Below are positions 40,994-50,659 of a stretch of 64,000 nucleotides of DNA, one piece after another. Position numbers and translations under genes: made by a program. This DNA is from Streptomyces caelestis (lineage in GTDB: Bacteria > Actinomycetota > Actinomycetes > Streptomycetales > Streptomycetaceae): positions 4,154,001 through 4,218,000 of the forward strand of contig NZ_JACHNE010000001.1 in the NCBI RefSeq assembly GCF_014205255.1, given 5' to 3'. Below the pieces are notes generated by a model. That model was given only the letters and a program-made list of their open reading frames with translations, did not search any database and had not been told where the DNA came from. The first letter of the stretch is position 1. Every line of letters begins with the position of its first letter.

Positions 40994-43900
40994 ATGTCTA
41001 CGCAATCCGCTCCCGCCCTCGGCGCCCTCGCCTCCCGCCTGACCGAGCTCTCCCTGCGCGACGCGCACCGGCTCGGGCGCAGGCTCGAAGGCGCGCGCAA
41101 GATCCGTAAGCCGGAGGCCCGGGCCGCCGTGCTGGCCGAGATCGAGGCCGAGGTCGGCAAGGCCGAGGAGCGGATGGCCGGGCGACGCGGCCGTCTTCCC
41201 GAGATCACGTATCCCGAGCAGCTGCCGGTCAGCCAGAAGAAGGACGAGATCGCCGACGCCATCCGCGACCACCAGGTCGTGATCGTCGCCGGTGAGACCG
41301 GGTCCGGGAAGACCACGCAGATCCCGAAGATCTGCATGGAGCTCGGTCGCGGCGTCCGCGGCATGATCGGGCACACCCAGCCCCGCCGTATCGCCGCCCG
41401 CACCGTCGCCGAGCGTGTGGCGGACGAGCTGGACACCCCGCTGGGCGAGGCCGTCGGCTGGAAGGTCCGCTTCACCGACCAGGTCGACCCGGACGCCACC
41501 TTCGTCAAGCTCATGACGGACGGCATCCTGCTCGCCGAGATCCAGACCGACCGCGAGCTGCGCGCCTACGACACGATCATCATCGACGAGGCCCACGAAC
41601 GGTCCCTCAACATCGACTTCCTGCTGGGCTACCTCGCCCAGCTGCTGCCCAAGCGCCCGGATCTGAAGGTCGTCATCACCTCGGCGACCATCGACCCCGA
41701 GCGCTTCTCACGGCACTTCGGCGACGCCCCCATCGTCGAGGTCAGCGGCCGTACGTACCCCGTGGAGGTGCGCTACCGGCCGCTCCTGGAGGAGGACGGC
41801 GAGGACGCCGACCGCGACCAGATCACCGCGATCACCGACGCGGTCGAGGAGCTCCAGAAGGAGGGCCAGGGCGACATCCTGGTCTTCCTCTCCGGCGAGC
41901 GGGAGATCCGGGACACGGCCGACGCGCTCACCAAGAAGAACTACCGCTTCACGGAGATCCTGCCGCTCTACGCCCGGCTCTCCCACGCCGAACAGCATCG
42001 CGTCTTCCAGCCGCACACCGGACGCAGGATCGTTCTGGCCACGAACGTCGCCGAGACCTCCCTCACCGTCCCGGGCATCAAGTACGTCATCGACCCGGGC
42101 TTCGCACGGATCTCCCGCTACAGCCACCGCACCAAGGTTCAGCGCCTGCCCATCGAGCCGGTCTCCCAGGCCAGCGCCAACCAGCGCAAGGGCCGCTGCG
42201 GCCGTACCTCGGACGGCATCTGCATCCGCCTGTACAGCGAGGAGGACTTCAACGCCCGCCCGGAGTTCACGGACGCGGAGATCCTCCGGACGAACCTCGC
42301 CTCCGTCATCCTCCAGATGACCGCGGCCGGCCTCGGCGACATCGAGAAGTTCCCCTTCATCGACCCGCCGGACCACCGCAACATCCGCGACGGCGTGCAG
42401 CTCCTCCAGGAGCTGGGCGCCCTCGACCCGGCGCAGAAGGACCCCCGCAAGCGGCTCACGGACACCGGCCGCAAGCTCGCCCAGCTGCCCGTCGACCCGC
42501 GGCTGGCCCGGATGGTCCTGGAGGCGGACACGAACGGCTGTGTGCGCGAGGTGATGGTCATAGCCGCCGCGCTGTCCATCCAGGACCCGCGCGAGCGCCC
42601 CGCCGACAAGCAGACCCAGGCCGACCAGCAGCACGCCCGTTTCAAGGACGAGACCAGCGACTTCCTGGCCTACCTCAACCTCTGGCGCTACATCCGCGAG
42701 CAGCAGAAGGAGCGCGGCTCGTCCTCCTTCCGCCGGATGTGCAAGCAGGAGTACCTCAACTTCCTTCGCATCCGCGAATGGCAGGACATCTACAGCCAGT
42801 TGCGCACGGTCGCGAAGCAGATGGGCATCCACCTCAACGAGGACGACGCCCCGGCCGACCGCATCCACGTCTCCCTCCTCGCGGGCCTGCTCTCCCACAT
42901 CGGCATGAAGGACGTGAAGGACGGCGCGAAGAACGAGTATCTGGGCGCCCGCAACGCCAAGTTCGCGATCTTCCCGGGCTCGGCCCTCTTCAAGAAGCCC
43001 CCGCGCTTCGTGATGTCCGCCGAACTCGTCGAGACGTCCCGGCTCTGGGCCCGCGTCAACGCCAAGATCGAGCCCGAGTGGGTCGAACCCCTCGCCGGCC
43101 ACCTCCTCAAGCGCACGTACAGCGAACCGCACTGGGAGAAGGACCAGGCCGCGGTGATGGCGTACGAGAAGGTCACGCTCTACGGCGTGCCGATCGTGGC
43201 CCAGCGGAAGGTCAACTACGGCCGGATCGACCCGGAGGTCAGCCGTGAGCTGTTCATCCGGAACGCGCTCGTCGAGGGCGACTGGCGCACGCACCACAAG
43301 TTCTTCTCGGACAACCGCAGACTCCTCACCGAGGTCGAGGAGCTGGAGCACCGGGCCCGGCGCCGGGACATCCTGGTCGACGACGAGACGCTGTTCGACT
43401 TCTACGACCAGCGCATCCCCGCACACGTCGTCTCCGGCGCCCACTTCGACTCCTGGTGGAAGCACAAGCGGCACGAGCAGCCCGACTTCCTCGACTTCGA
43501 GCGCGAGATGCTCATCAACGAGAAGGCGGGCGAGGTCACCAAGGACGACTATCCGGACTCCTGGCGCCAGGGGAACCTCAAGTTCCGCGTCACGTACCAG
43601 TTCGAGCCGGGCGCGGACGCCGACGGCGTGACCGTCCACATCCCGCTCCAGGTCCTCAACCAGGTCACGGACGAGGGCTTCGACTGGCAGATCCCGGGCC
43701 TCAGGGAGGAGCTCGTCACGGAGCTCATCCGGTCCCTGCCCAAGCCGATCCGCCGCAACTACGTGCCCGCGCCGAACTACGCGCAGGCGTTCCTGGACAA
43801 GGCGGTCCCCCTCCAGGAGCCCCTCACCACGACCATGGCCCGCGAGCTGCGGCTCATGGTCGGAGTACCTTTCGACGCCGAGGACTTCGACTGGGGCAAG

Positions 43901-44938
43901 GTCCCCGATCACCTGAAGATCACCTTCCGGATCGTCGACGAGCGGCGCCGCAAGCTCGCCGAGGACAAGGACCTGGAGGCTCTGAAGCTCAGGCTCCGGC
44001 CGAAGGCCCGCAAGGCCCTCTCCCAGGCGGCGGCCGCCACCGCGGAACGCCGGGGCGGCGAGTTGCTGGAGCGCACGGGCCTCACCGACTGGACGATCGG
44101 CACCCTCACCCGCGTCTTCGAGACCAGGCGGGCCGGCCAGCCGGTGAAGGCCTACCCGGCGCTGGTCGACGACGGCGACACGGTCTCCGTACGCCTCTTC
44201 GACACGGAGGCCGAGCAGCAGCAGGCCATGTGGAAGGGCACCCGCCGCCTGATCCTGCGCAACATCCCGGTGAACCCGGCCAAGTTCGCCTCCGAGAAGC
44301 TGACGAACGCGCAGAAGCTGGCGCTGTCCGCGAATCCGCACGGCTCCATCCAGGCGCTGTTCGACGACTGCGCGATGGCGGCCGCCGACAAGCTGATCGC
44401 GGACTTCGGCGGGCCGGCGTGGGACGAGGAGTCGTACCGGAAGCTGTACGACAAGGTGCGCGCCGAGATCGTCGACACGACCGTCCGTACGGTGGGCCAG
44501 GTGCAGCAGGTGCTGGCCGCCTGGCAGGCCTGTGAGCGCCGTCTGAAGGCCGTACGCAGCCCCGCGCTGCTGCCGAACCTCCAGGACGTACGGGCGCAGC
44601 TGGACTCCCTCGTGAAGCCGGGCTTCGTGACGGAGGCGGGTCTGCGCCGCATGCCGGATCTCATGCGCTACCTGGTGGCCGCGGACCGGCGTCTGACGCA
44701 GATGCCGACGAACGCCCAGCGGGACACCACGCGGATGCAGAAGGTCCACGAGATGCAGGACGAGTACGCCTGGCTCCTGGAGCAGATGCCGCAGGGCCGG
44801 CCGGTGCCGTCGTCGGTCCTGGACATCCGCTGGATGATCGAGGAGCTCCGGGTCAGCTACTTCGCCCACGCGCTGGGCACGGCGTACCCCGTGTCCGACA
44901 AGCGGATCGTGAAGGCGATCGACGCGGCAGCGCCGTAA
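40994..44938 (+). CDS. hrpA: HrpA-type DEAH RNA helicase
   Basis: A 1314-residue DEAH-box helicase of full HrpA length. Motif I is VIVAGETGSGKTTQIPK near 95-111, motif II DEAHERSLNIDFLLGYL near 197, motif III VITSATID, motif VI QRKGRCGR near 397. The helicase-associated and OB-fold domains follow, then the long HrpA C-terminal region (DUF3418). HrpA in E. coli rescues stalled ribosomes and processes mRNA. The ATG start follows a GGGATGAGATCCTGGATC stretch without a strong ribosome site. The gene is bracketed by two identical tRNA-Asp genes. Confidence 0.95.
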   Translation: MSTQSAPALGALASRLTELSLRDAHRLGRRLEGARKIRKPEARAAVLAEIEAEVGKAEERMAGRRGRLPEITYPEQLPVSQKKDEIADAIRDHQVVIVAGETGSGKTTQIPKICMELGRGVRGMIGHTQPRRIAARTVAERVADELDTPLGEAVGWKVRFTDQVDPDATFVKLMTDGILLAEIQTDRELRAYDTIIIDEAHERSLNIDFLLGYLAQLLPKRPDLKVVITSATIDPERFSRHFGDAPIVEVSGRTYPVEVRYRPLLEEDGEDADRDQITAITDAVEELQKEGQGDILVFLSGEREIRDTADALTKKNYRFTEILPLYARLSHAEQHRVFQPHTGRRIVLATNVAETSLTVPGIKYVIDPGFARISRYSHRTKVQRLPIEPVSQASANQRKGRCGRTSDGICIRLYSEEDFNARPEFTDAEILRTNLASVILQMTAAGLGDIEKFPFIDPPDHRNIRDGVQLLQELGALDPAQKDPRKRLTDTGRKLAQLPVDPRLARMVLEADTNGCVREVMVIAAALSIQDPRERPADKQTQADQQHARFKDETSDFLAYLNLWRYIREQQKERGSSSFRRMCKQEYLNFLRIREWQDIYSQLRTVAKQMGIHLNEDDAPADRIHVSLLAGLLSHIGMKDVKDGAKNEYLGARNAKFAIFPGSALFKKPPRFVMSAELVETSRLWARVNAKIEPEWVEPLAGHLLKRTYSEPHWEKDQAAVMAYEKVTLYGVPIVAQRKVNYGRIDPEVSRELFIRNALVEGDWRTHHKFFSDNRRLLTEVEELEHRARRRDILVDDETLFDFYDQRIPAHVVSGAHFDSWWKHKRHEQPDFLDFEREMLINEKAGEVTKDDYPDSWRQGNLKFRVTYQFEPGADADGVTVHIPLQVLNQVTDEGFDWQIPGLREELVTELIRSLPKPIRRNYVPAPNYAQAFLDKAVPLQEPLTTTMARELRLMVGVPFDAEDFDWGKVPDHLKITFRIVDERRRKLAEDKDLEALKLRLRPKARKALSQAAAATAERRGGELLERTGLTDWTIGTLTRVFETRRAGQPVKAYPALVDDGDTVSVRLFDTEAEQQQAMWKGTRRLILRNIPVNPAKFASEKLTNAQKLALSANPHGSIQALFDDCAMAAADKLIADFGGPAWDEESYRKLYDKVRAEIVDTTVRTVGQVQQVLAAWQACERRLKAVRSPALLPNLQDVRAQLDSLVKPGFVTEAGLRRMPDLMRYLVAADRRLTQMPTNAQRDTTRMQKVHEMQDEYAWLLEQMPQGRPVPSSVLDIRWMIEELRVSYFAHALGTAYPVSDKRIVKAIDAAAP

Positions 44939-44960
44939 CGGCGAGCGCACGCAGGGTGAG

Positions 44961-44990
44961 TTCGACCAAGGGCCCACCCTCCTGTACAGT
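44961..44990 (+). promoter_or_regulatory. Promoter of the second tRNA-Asp
   Basis: TTCGAC (44961-44966) and TACAGT (44985-44990), 18 bases apart, lie 41 bases before the tRNA. Confidence 0.45.
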
Positions 44991-45031
44991 CTCTTCTCGC
45001 AGCGCAACGCACCAACGGCGCCGCGAAATCT

Positions 45032-45106
45032 GGTCCTGTGGAGCAGTTTGGAGTGCTCGCCACCCTGTCAAGGTGGAGGCCGCGGGTTCAAATCCCGTCA
45101 GGACCG
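45032..45106 (+). tRNA. tRNA-Asp (GTC), copy 2
   Basis: Base-for-base identical to the 75-base tRNA-Asp at 40729-40803, anticodon GTC. Confidence 0.97.
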
Positions 45107-45114
45107 CAGTGAAT

Positions 45115-45144
45115 GAGCCCGGATCTTCGGATCCGGGCTCTTTT
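45115..45144 (+). terminator. Terminator after tRNA-Asp copy 2
   Basis: GAGCCCGGATC, loop TTCG, GATCCGGGCTC, then TTTT: a textbook intrinsic terminator. Confidence 0.92.
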
Positions 45145-45297
45145 CGTTGCCCGAGCTCCGCCGCGGCCAGGTTCTTTTGTGCGCCTGTGACCTGCGAGAC
45201 GCCCCCTCGCGGTCCCTCACGCCGTCTTGACGGTCTCTCATTCCCTCGGTACCCAGAGACCAGGGCCGTTCCCCGTTCGGCCTTCTGGAGGTGGCGT

Positions 45298-45489
45298 ATG
45301 GCGGCATCGGCTAGGCATGAGACGCGGGCCCTGCTCCGTGCGCATCTGGCGGCCGCGTCGTCGTACCGGCATCTCACGCGCCACTGTCCGATCTGCCATC
45401 ACCTGCTGCGGCTGGCGATGGAGTCCGCCTCTCGCACCGCCCAGGCCTCCCAGGGGGCCGTCGAGAACGAGAGCCCGGCGCGGGCCTGA
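45298..45489 (+). CDS. Small DUF6274-like protein
   Basis: A 63-residue protein, MAASARHETRALLRAHLAAA to ENESPARA. It contains RHCPICHHLLRLAM near 28-41, where two Cys and two His could bind zinc. The start is well supported by GGAGG seven bases before the ATG, and the frame shows strong third-position GC. I recognise the sequence type as the Streptomyces DUF6274 family, function unknown. It stands between a tRNA terminator and bldC. Confidence 0.8.
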   Translation: MAASARHETRALLRAHLAAASSYRHLTRHCPICHHLLRLAMESASRTAQASQGAVENESPARA

Positions 45490-45950
45490 CCGAGGGCCGG
45501 CCTCAACACCCGTCCGTACGCGGGATGCTGGAGTCGGCGGTTCCTCTACCGCACCCGCGGCGGAGCTAACAAGCCGCTCGGTATGTGACGGGTGTCACCG
45601 CATGAGTTTTGGAAAGTGCGGTACTTACACCCCGCCTACAACAGGTCAATTTAATATGTGCAATGGCACCCCTTCGACGGTGCTGCACACAGGGCATCCG
45701 ACACCCCTCCCCACACTCCGACGAGGCCGCTCACAACTGGGTTCAACAGACCGGCGGCCGGCGCACAAAAAAGATCGCGCTGGACCCGGCGGAGTCCAGC
45801 GCGACCGACGACGCACCCTGTTAATGCCTGGATAGCTCTGACTGGCGTGGGCGTGGGGCCTGTTGGGGCAGGACCCGCGTCGCTTGGAGCTGTGGTTCCG
45901 GACGTCTCGGCTGATGGGGGACCAGCCGGTTTGCCCGGTTATTCAGTTGT
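45490..45950. other. Intergenic region downstream of bldC
   Basis: No convincing gene is present. A short, AT-rich patch at about 45640-45662 (GGTCAATTTAATATGTGCAA) is unusual for this genome and could be a promoter. The terminator of bldC lies inside at 45765-45804. Confidence 0.45.
45765..45804 (-). terminator. Terminator reading from bldC
   Basis: TCGCGCTGGAC and GTCCAGCGCGA form an 11-pair stem; on the minus strand it is followed by TTTTTT. It is about 150 bases past the bldC stop. Confidence 0.8.
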
Positions 45951-46157
45951 TCAGGCCTCGCTGCGCTGCTGCGGAATGCCCGCGAGCAGAGCGCGGACCT
46001 CGGCCTCGCGGTAACGACGATGCCCGCCGAGCGTGCGGATCGACGTGAGCTTGCCGGCCTTCGCCCACCGCGTGACCGTCTTGGGGTCGACGCGGAACAT
46101 GGTGGCGACCTCAGCCGGGGTCAGCAGCGGCTCGGCATCAGGGGTGCGAGCGGTCAT
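45951..46157 (-). CDS. bldC: BldC developmental regulator
   Basis: A 68-residue MerR-like DNA-binding protein without an effector domain, matching Streptomyces BldC in length and sequence: LLTPAEVATMFRVDPKTVTR, then WAKAGKLTSIRTLGGHRRYR. It binds direct repeats cooperatively and delays entry into development, controlling many sporulation genes. The ATG has GAGGAGG six bases upstream. A long intergenic region precedes it. I recall S. coelicolor bldC as SCO4091, beside vdh. Confidence 0.97.
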   Translation of the reverse strand: MTARTPDAEPLLTPAEVATMFRVDPKTVTRWAKAGKLTSIRTLGGHRRYREAEVRALLAGIPQQRSEA

Positions 46158-46290
46158 GAGCGGCCTCCTCGGGAGAACCGAACCTTCTCGGTTCTTTCCT
46201 CTAAATTCTGCACCTTGACCCGCGTTGCCCGAAATGGCGGACGCGAGTCGAGTCGGTTATAGGACGAACGGCTTGTCCTCGGCACTACAA

Positions 46291-46431
46291 CTACACCATC
46301 TGTCCAGCCGCGTCGGCCAAACCGATGGAATTGCCCTCCCAGGTGTTCATCAGCGACGGAAGCCGATGGACCATGCCATAGCGGACAGTCACGCCGCTGT
46401 GACGATCAGTCACAGGGCGATCAGGAGTCAT
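46291..46431 (-). CDS. Possible small protein upstream of bldC
   Basis: A 46-codon frame starting MTPDRPVTDRHSGVTVRYGM and ending GLADAAGQMV lies between bldC and its upstream neighbour. A GGGGGG run sits four bases before the ATG. Third-position GC bias is weak, and no family is recognised. It may be a small peptide gene, a leader of bldC, or a chance frame. A 19-base palindrome lies inside it. Confidence 0.3.
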   Translation of the reverse strand: MTPDRPVTDRHSGVTVRYGMVHRLPSLMNTWEGNSIGLADAAGQMV

Positions 46432-46752
46432 CAGACCCCCCAAAGCGTGCAATGCTGAGATTCCGCCCACAATGCAGCACAACGGGACGGAAGGAGCCCC
46501 CCGGACTCCTTGTCCTATTTTGGCATGAGGGGGGGCAAGGGGCGCAAGGGCCACGTACGTGCAGTCCGTCACGCTTGGCCCACTTGAGAGGTACGCCCGG
46601 ATCGGGACCTACGTCCGCTGTTGACAAGGCTTCAGCAAACGCAGGGCACTCTTCGGGAATGTCGGTGCGAGGACGAAACCTCAAAACGGGCGGTACGTCA
46701 AACGCCTGTTCGTTACCGCCGCGAGCCGTCCGTAGGAACCGAAGGTCAGAGG
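46432..46752. other. Intergenic region with no clear gene
   Basis: This 321-base stretch has reduced GC, poly-G and poly-C runs (GAGGGGGGGC near 46528), and frames without bias. It may hold minus-strand promoters for bldC or the small frame. Nothing further can be assigned. Confidence 0.4.
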
Positions 46753-47598
46753 TCAGTTCGCCGACCGCAGATCCCGCACGGAACGCCACCGCTCCACCAG
46801 ACGTGCGTACGCCTCCCCCGCGGCCGCCCCGTCGCCCCGGCGCAGCGCCGCGATGCCCTCGGCCACGTCCGCGGCCGAGTGGTCGTCCTCCAGCGCCCCG
46901 GTCGGCAGGGCGTGCACCAGGCCGCCGTAGTCCAGCTCCACGAGCGAGCGCGGGTGGAACTCCTCCAGCCAGCGCCCGACGTCCACCAGGCCCTCGATCA
47001 GCGGCCCCTCGTCCATGGCCTCCTTCAGGGCCCGCAGCCCCCGGGCCACGCGCCGCCGGGCCTGGACCATGGGCGTGCGGTAGCGCAGCACCGGCGGGCT
47101 GTCCTCCCTGTCGCCCTTGTCGTACTCGCGCTCCTCGTCGGCGACCAGCACGAACCAGTTGATCGGCACCTGCCAGGTCGCCGTACGGATCCACGGCCGG
47201 GCGTCCGGGTTCTCCACCAGCCAGCGCTCGTAGTCCTGGGCCGCCTGGTGGCGCAGGAAGGGCGGCAGGACCGCGTCCAGGACCGGCGGCGGCATCTCCT
47301 CGGAGAGCTCCTCCAGCGCCTGCCAGCCGCGAAGCCGGGTGCGCCAGGGGCAGACGCAGACGACGCCGTCCACGTCCAGCACGAAGGCGTCCTCGCTCTC
47401 GTGCACCGGCACCATGACCGGCGGGGTGGGTGCCAAGTCGGCCAGCGCGCGGCGGAGTTCGTCCTGGTACGAGGGGCGGTCCGGACGGCGCGCGTAGCGG
47501 GCCCAGTGGCTGCGCTCCGGCTCCGGGAAGGCGGCCAGCGGTTCGTACACGCGCAGATAGGTCGCGTAGGGGACGATCACCGAGGACACCTTGGGCAC
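46753..47598 (-). CDS. Conserved Streptomyces protein of unknown function
   Basis: A 281-residue soluble protein, starting [20 protein letters not shown] and ending [12 protein letters not shown]. It has no signal peptide or membrane segment, is rich in acidic and aromatic residues ([20 protein letters not shown]), and has two Cys close together ([12 protein letters not shown]). The GTG start has GGGAG five bases upstream. It is divergent from vdh, whose start is 223 bases away. I recall an equivalent as SCO4090; no function is known to me. Confidence 0.8.
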   Translation of the reverse strand: MPKVSSVIVPYATYLRVYEPLAAFPEPERSHWARYARRPDRPSYQDELRRALADLAPTPPVMVPVHESEDAFVLDVDGVVCVCPWRTRLRGWQALEELSEEMPPPVLDAVLPPFLRHQAAQDYERWLVENPDARPWIRTATWQVPINWFVLVADEEREYDKGDREDSPPVLRYRTPMVQARRRVARGLRALKEAMDEGPLIEGLVDVGRWLEEFHPRSLVELDYGGLVHALPTGALEDDHSAADVAEGIAALRRGDGAAAGEAYARLVERWRSVRDLRSAN

Positions 47599-47821
47599 GC
47601 CTGCTCCCTCCCCCGCCCATCGTCGTGAAAACCTGCGGAGCCACTCACAAACGCGCGGGAAATCTATGCAAATCGTCGCACGGGGTGTACTCCGGTCGGA
47701 GGTGATCCTGAGCGCTGTGCGGCCGGCGGGCCGAGCAGGCTCTAATCTCGTGCTCAACAGCCCCCGCCACCCGTACGGGAGCCCGTCTCCACCCGCCGCA
47801 ACTTACTCAGGAGTCACCACA

Positions 47822-48925
47822 GTGACCGACGTAACCGGCGCACCTGCTGATGTACTGCACACCCTGTTCCACTCGGACCAGGGCGGTCATGAGCAAGTCG
47901 TGCTCTGCCAGGACCGCGCGAGCGGCCTCAAGGCCGTCATCGCCATCCACTCCACCGCCCTGGGCCCCGCGCTCGGCGGCACGCGCTTCTACCCGTACGC
48001 GAACGAGGCCGAGGCCGTCGCCGACGCGCTGAACCTCGCCCGTGGGATGTCCTACAAGAACGCCATGGCCGGTCTCGACCACGGCGGCGGCAAGGCCGTG
48101 ATCATCGGCGACCCGGAGCGGATCAAGACCGAGGAGCTGCTCCTCGCCTACGGCCGGTTCGTCGCCTCCCTCGGCGGCCGGTACGTCACCGCCTGTGACG
48201 TCGGCACGTACGTCGCCGACATGGACGTCGTGGCCCGCGAGTGCCGCTGGACCACCGGCCGCTCCCCGGAGAACGGCGGCGCCGGGGACTCCTCCGTCCT
48301 CACCGCCTACGGCGTCTACCAGGGCATGCGGGCCTCCGCGCAGCACCTGTGGGGCGACCCCTCGCTGCGCGCGAAGCGGGTCGGCATCGCCGGCGTCGGC
48401 AAGGTCGGCCACCACCTGGTGGAGCACCTGGTGAAGGAGGGCGCCGAGGTCTTCGTCACGGACGTGCGCGAGGACGCCGTACGGCGGATCACCGAGCGGC
48501 ACCGGGACGTCATGGCCGTGAAGGACACCGACGAGCTGATCCGCGTCGACGGTCTGGGCATCTACGCTCCCTGCGCGCTGGGCGGGGCCCTGAACGACGA
48601 CACGGTGCCGGTGCTGACCGCCGAGGTGGTCTGCGGCGCCGCCAACAACCAGCTCGCCCACCCGGGCGTGGAGAAGGACCTCGCCGACCGCGGGATCCTC
48701 TACGCGCCGGACTACGTCGTCAACGCCGGCGGCGTCATCCAGGTCGCCGACGAGCTGCACGGCTTCGACTTCGAGCGGTGCAAGGCGAAGGCGGCGAAGA
48801 TCTTCGACACCACGCTGGCCATATTCGCACGTGCGAAGCAAGACGGCATTCCGCCGGCTGCCGCGGCCGACCGGATCGCCGAACAGCGCATGCACGACGC
48901 GGCCGCGGCCCGCCGGGCGCGCTGA
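47822..48925 (+). CDS. vdh: Valine (branched-chain amino acid) dehydrogenase
   Basis: A 367-residue NAD-dependent dehydrogenase of the Glu/Leu/Phe/Val family that deaminates valine, leucine and isoleucine. Substrate-domain motifs GPALGGTRF and [12 protein letters not shown] (catalytic Lys) lie at about 40-82. The NAD-binding motif [16 protein letters not shown] lies near 185. The C-terminal [10 protein letters not shown] and [17 protein letters not shown] are intact. The GTG start has AGGAG nine bases upstream. In Streptomyces it supplies branched-chain precursors for fatty acids and polyketides. Confidence 0.96.
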   Translation: MTDVTGAPADVLHTLFHSDQGGHEQVVLCQDRASGLKAVIAIHSTALGPALGGTRFYPYANEAEAVADALNLARGMSYKNAMAGLDHGGGKAVIIGDPERIKTEELLLAYGRFVASLGGRYVTACDVGTYVADMDVVARECRWTTGRSPENGGAGDSSVLTAYGVYQGMRASAQHLWGDPSLRAKRVGIAGVGKVGHHLVEHLVKEGAEVFVTDVREDAVRRITERHRDVMAVKDTDELIRVDGLGIYAPCALGGALNDDTVPVLTAEVVCGAANNQLAHPGVEKDLADRGILYAPDYVVNAGGVIQVADELHGFDFERCKAKAAKIFDTTLAIFARAKQDGIPPAAAADRIAEQRMHDAAAARRAR

Positions 48926-49224
48926 TTCGACAGCCTCCTCGTACGTTTGACCGGTACCCGTCGGTGGGCAGTTAGAGAGAACTCTCACTTCTACCGGCGG
49001 GTCGATCGCCGATAAGTGGTTAAAATCGCGGTTGACCAGCGAGGACGGGGCGCCTCGAAGGTCCTGGGCGCGGGCACGTCATGCGGGCGACGTACCGTAT
49101 GGGCGCGGGCTCAGGTACCGTGGAAGCCCTACGGACCGGTCTCTCCGCGGAGAGTCCGTGCCGGACCATGAACGCGTGTCAAGACTCTGGGGCCGTCGAG
49201 CCCCGTCGTTGAGGGGGTCGAGCC

Positions 49225-49476
49225 ATGGGGCGCGGCCGGGCCAAGGCCAAGCAGACGAAGGTCGCCCGCCAGCTGAAGTACAACAGCGGTGGGACTGACC
49301 TCTCACGCCTGGCCGAGGAGCTGGGTGCATCGCCTTCGAATCCGCAGCCGCCTAACGGCGGGCCGTTCGAGGACGATGATCAGGACGACGACCTGTACGC
49401 ACGGTACGCCGACCTCTACGAGGACGACGATGAAGACGAGGACGACCAGTCCCCGCAACACCGTCGCGGCGCTTGA
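49225..49476 (+). CDS. DUF3073 protein
   Basis: An 83-residue actinobacterial protein: a basic N-terminus (GRGRAKAKQTKVARQLKY) and a highly acidic C-tail (DDDLYARYADLYEDDDEDED). GAGGGGG lies seven bases before the ATG. The 299 bases before it are non-coding and include TTAAAATCG (about 49019) as a possible -10 region. The family is conserved next to purM in Streptomyces, function unknown; its charge pattern suggests nucleic-acid or protein binding. Confidence 0.92.
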   Translation: MGRGRAKAKQTKVARQLKYNSGGTDLSRLAEELGASPSNPQPPNGGPFEDDDQDDDLYARYADLYEDDDEDEDDQSPQHRRGA

Positions 49477-49492
49477 CCTTGCACTGAGCATT

Positions 49493-49526
49493 AACCCGGT
49501 CGGTGACTGAAGGTCACCGACCGGGT
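49493..49526. terminator. Bidirectional terminator
   Basis: AACCCGGTCGGTGAC and GTCACCGACCGGGTT form a 15-pair stem between convergent DUF3073 and purM. Confidence 0.9.
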
Positions 49527-49546
49527 TCTGTGCTGCCTTCAGGTCG

Positions 49547-50614
49547 TCAGCTCGCGTAGTCACTCACGAGGGCGGCACCAGTGGTGTGCTCGCCCCTGTC
49601 CGTGATCTCTCCGGTCACCCAGGCGTCCACGCCGCGGTCGGCCAGGGTCGCCAGGGCCACGTCCGTGGACTCCTGCGGCACGATCGCGATCATGCCGACG
49701 CCCATGTTCAGGGTCTTCTCGAGCTCGAGGCGCTCGACGCTGCCCGTGCGGCCGACCAGCTCGAAGATCGGGTCCGGGGTCCAGGTGGAGCGGTCGACGA
49801 TCGCGTGCAGTTCGTCGGGGACGACCCGGGCGAGGTTGGCCGCGAGTCCGCCGCCGGTGACGTGGCTGAAGGCGTGCACCTCGGTGGTGCGCATCAGGGC
49901 CAGGCAGTCCAGCGAGTAGATCTTCGTCGGCTCCAGCAGTTCCTCGCCGAGGGTACGGCCGAGCTCGTCGATGTGCGCGTCCAGGGCCAGGCCCGCCTGG
50001 TTCAGCAGGACGTGCCGGACGAGCGAGTACCCGTTCGAGTGAAGCCCGGAGGACGCCATGGCGATCACCGCGTCACCCGTCCGGATACGGTCCGCGCCGA
50101 GCAGCCGGTCGGCCTCCACGACGCCCGTACCGGCGCCGGCGACGTCGAAGTCGTCCTCGCCCAGCAGGCCCGGGTGCTCGGCCGTCTCGCCGCCGACCAG
50201 GGCGCAGCCGGCCAGCACACAGCCCTCGGCGATGCCCTTGACGATGGCGGCGACCCGCTCGGGGTGGACCTTGCCGACACAGATGTAGTCGGTCATGAAC
50301 AGGGGCTCGGCGCCGCAGACCACGATGTCGTCCATGACCATGGCGACCAGGTCGTGGCCGATCGTGTCGTAGACGCCCAGCTGGCGGGCGATGTCGACCT
50401 TGGTGCCGACGCCGTCCGTGGCGGAGGCGAGCAGGGGCCGCTCGTAGTTCTTCAGGGCGGAGGCGTCGAAGAGGCCGGCGAAGCCGCCGAGGCCGCCGAG
50501 GACCTCGGGGCGCTGGGCCTTCTTCACCCACTCCTTCATCAGCTCGACGGCGCGGTCGCCCGCTTCGATGTCGACGCCCGCGGCTGCGTAGCTGGCACCA
50601 GTTGTCTCAGACAT
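49547..50614 (-). CDS. purM: AIR synthetase
   Basis: A 355-residue phosphoribosylformylglycinamidine cyclo-ligase, the fifth step of purine synthesis. Motifs: LLASATDGVGTKVDIARQLG near 60-80, LVAMVMDDIVVCGAEPLFM, VGGETAEHPG, and the C-terminal HVTGGGLAANLARVVP. The start MSETTGASYAAAGVDIEAGD fits family length. It lies 45 bases downstream of purF on the same strand, so the two are probably cotranscribed. Confidence 0.97.
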   Translation of the reverse strand: MSETTGASYAAAGVDIEAGDRAVELMKEWVKKAQRPEVLGGLGGFAGLFDASALKNYERPLLASATDGVGTKVDIARQLGVYDTIGHDLVAMVMDDIVVCGAEPLFMTDYICVGKVHPERVAAIVKGIAEGCVLAGCALVGGETAEHPGLLGEDDFDVAGAGTGVVEADRLLGADRIRTGDAVIAMASSGLHSNGYSLVRHVLLNQAGLALDAHIDELGRTLGEELLEPTKIYSLDCLALMRTTEVHAFSHVTGGGLAANLARVVPDELHAIVDRSTWTPDPIFELVGRTGSVERLELEKTLNMGVGMIAIVPQESTDVALATLADRGVDAWVTGEITDRGEHTTGAALVSDYAS

Positions 50615-50659
50615 GGCTAAGGAGAACCTTCGTGTCGTACAGCAGGTATTGCGGGCTGC

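Noticed and set aside
41708-45007. Long minus-strand open frame opposite hrpA
   Set aside because: A shadow of hrpA; no recognisable motifs, and its codon bias falls in the wrong position.
45602-45835. Plus-strand frame starting MSFGKCGTYTPPTTGQ
   Set aside because: No ribosome site, no coding bias, and it runs through the bldC terminator hairpin.
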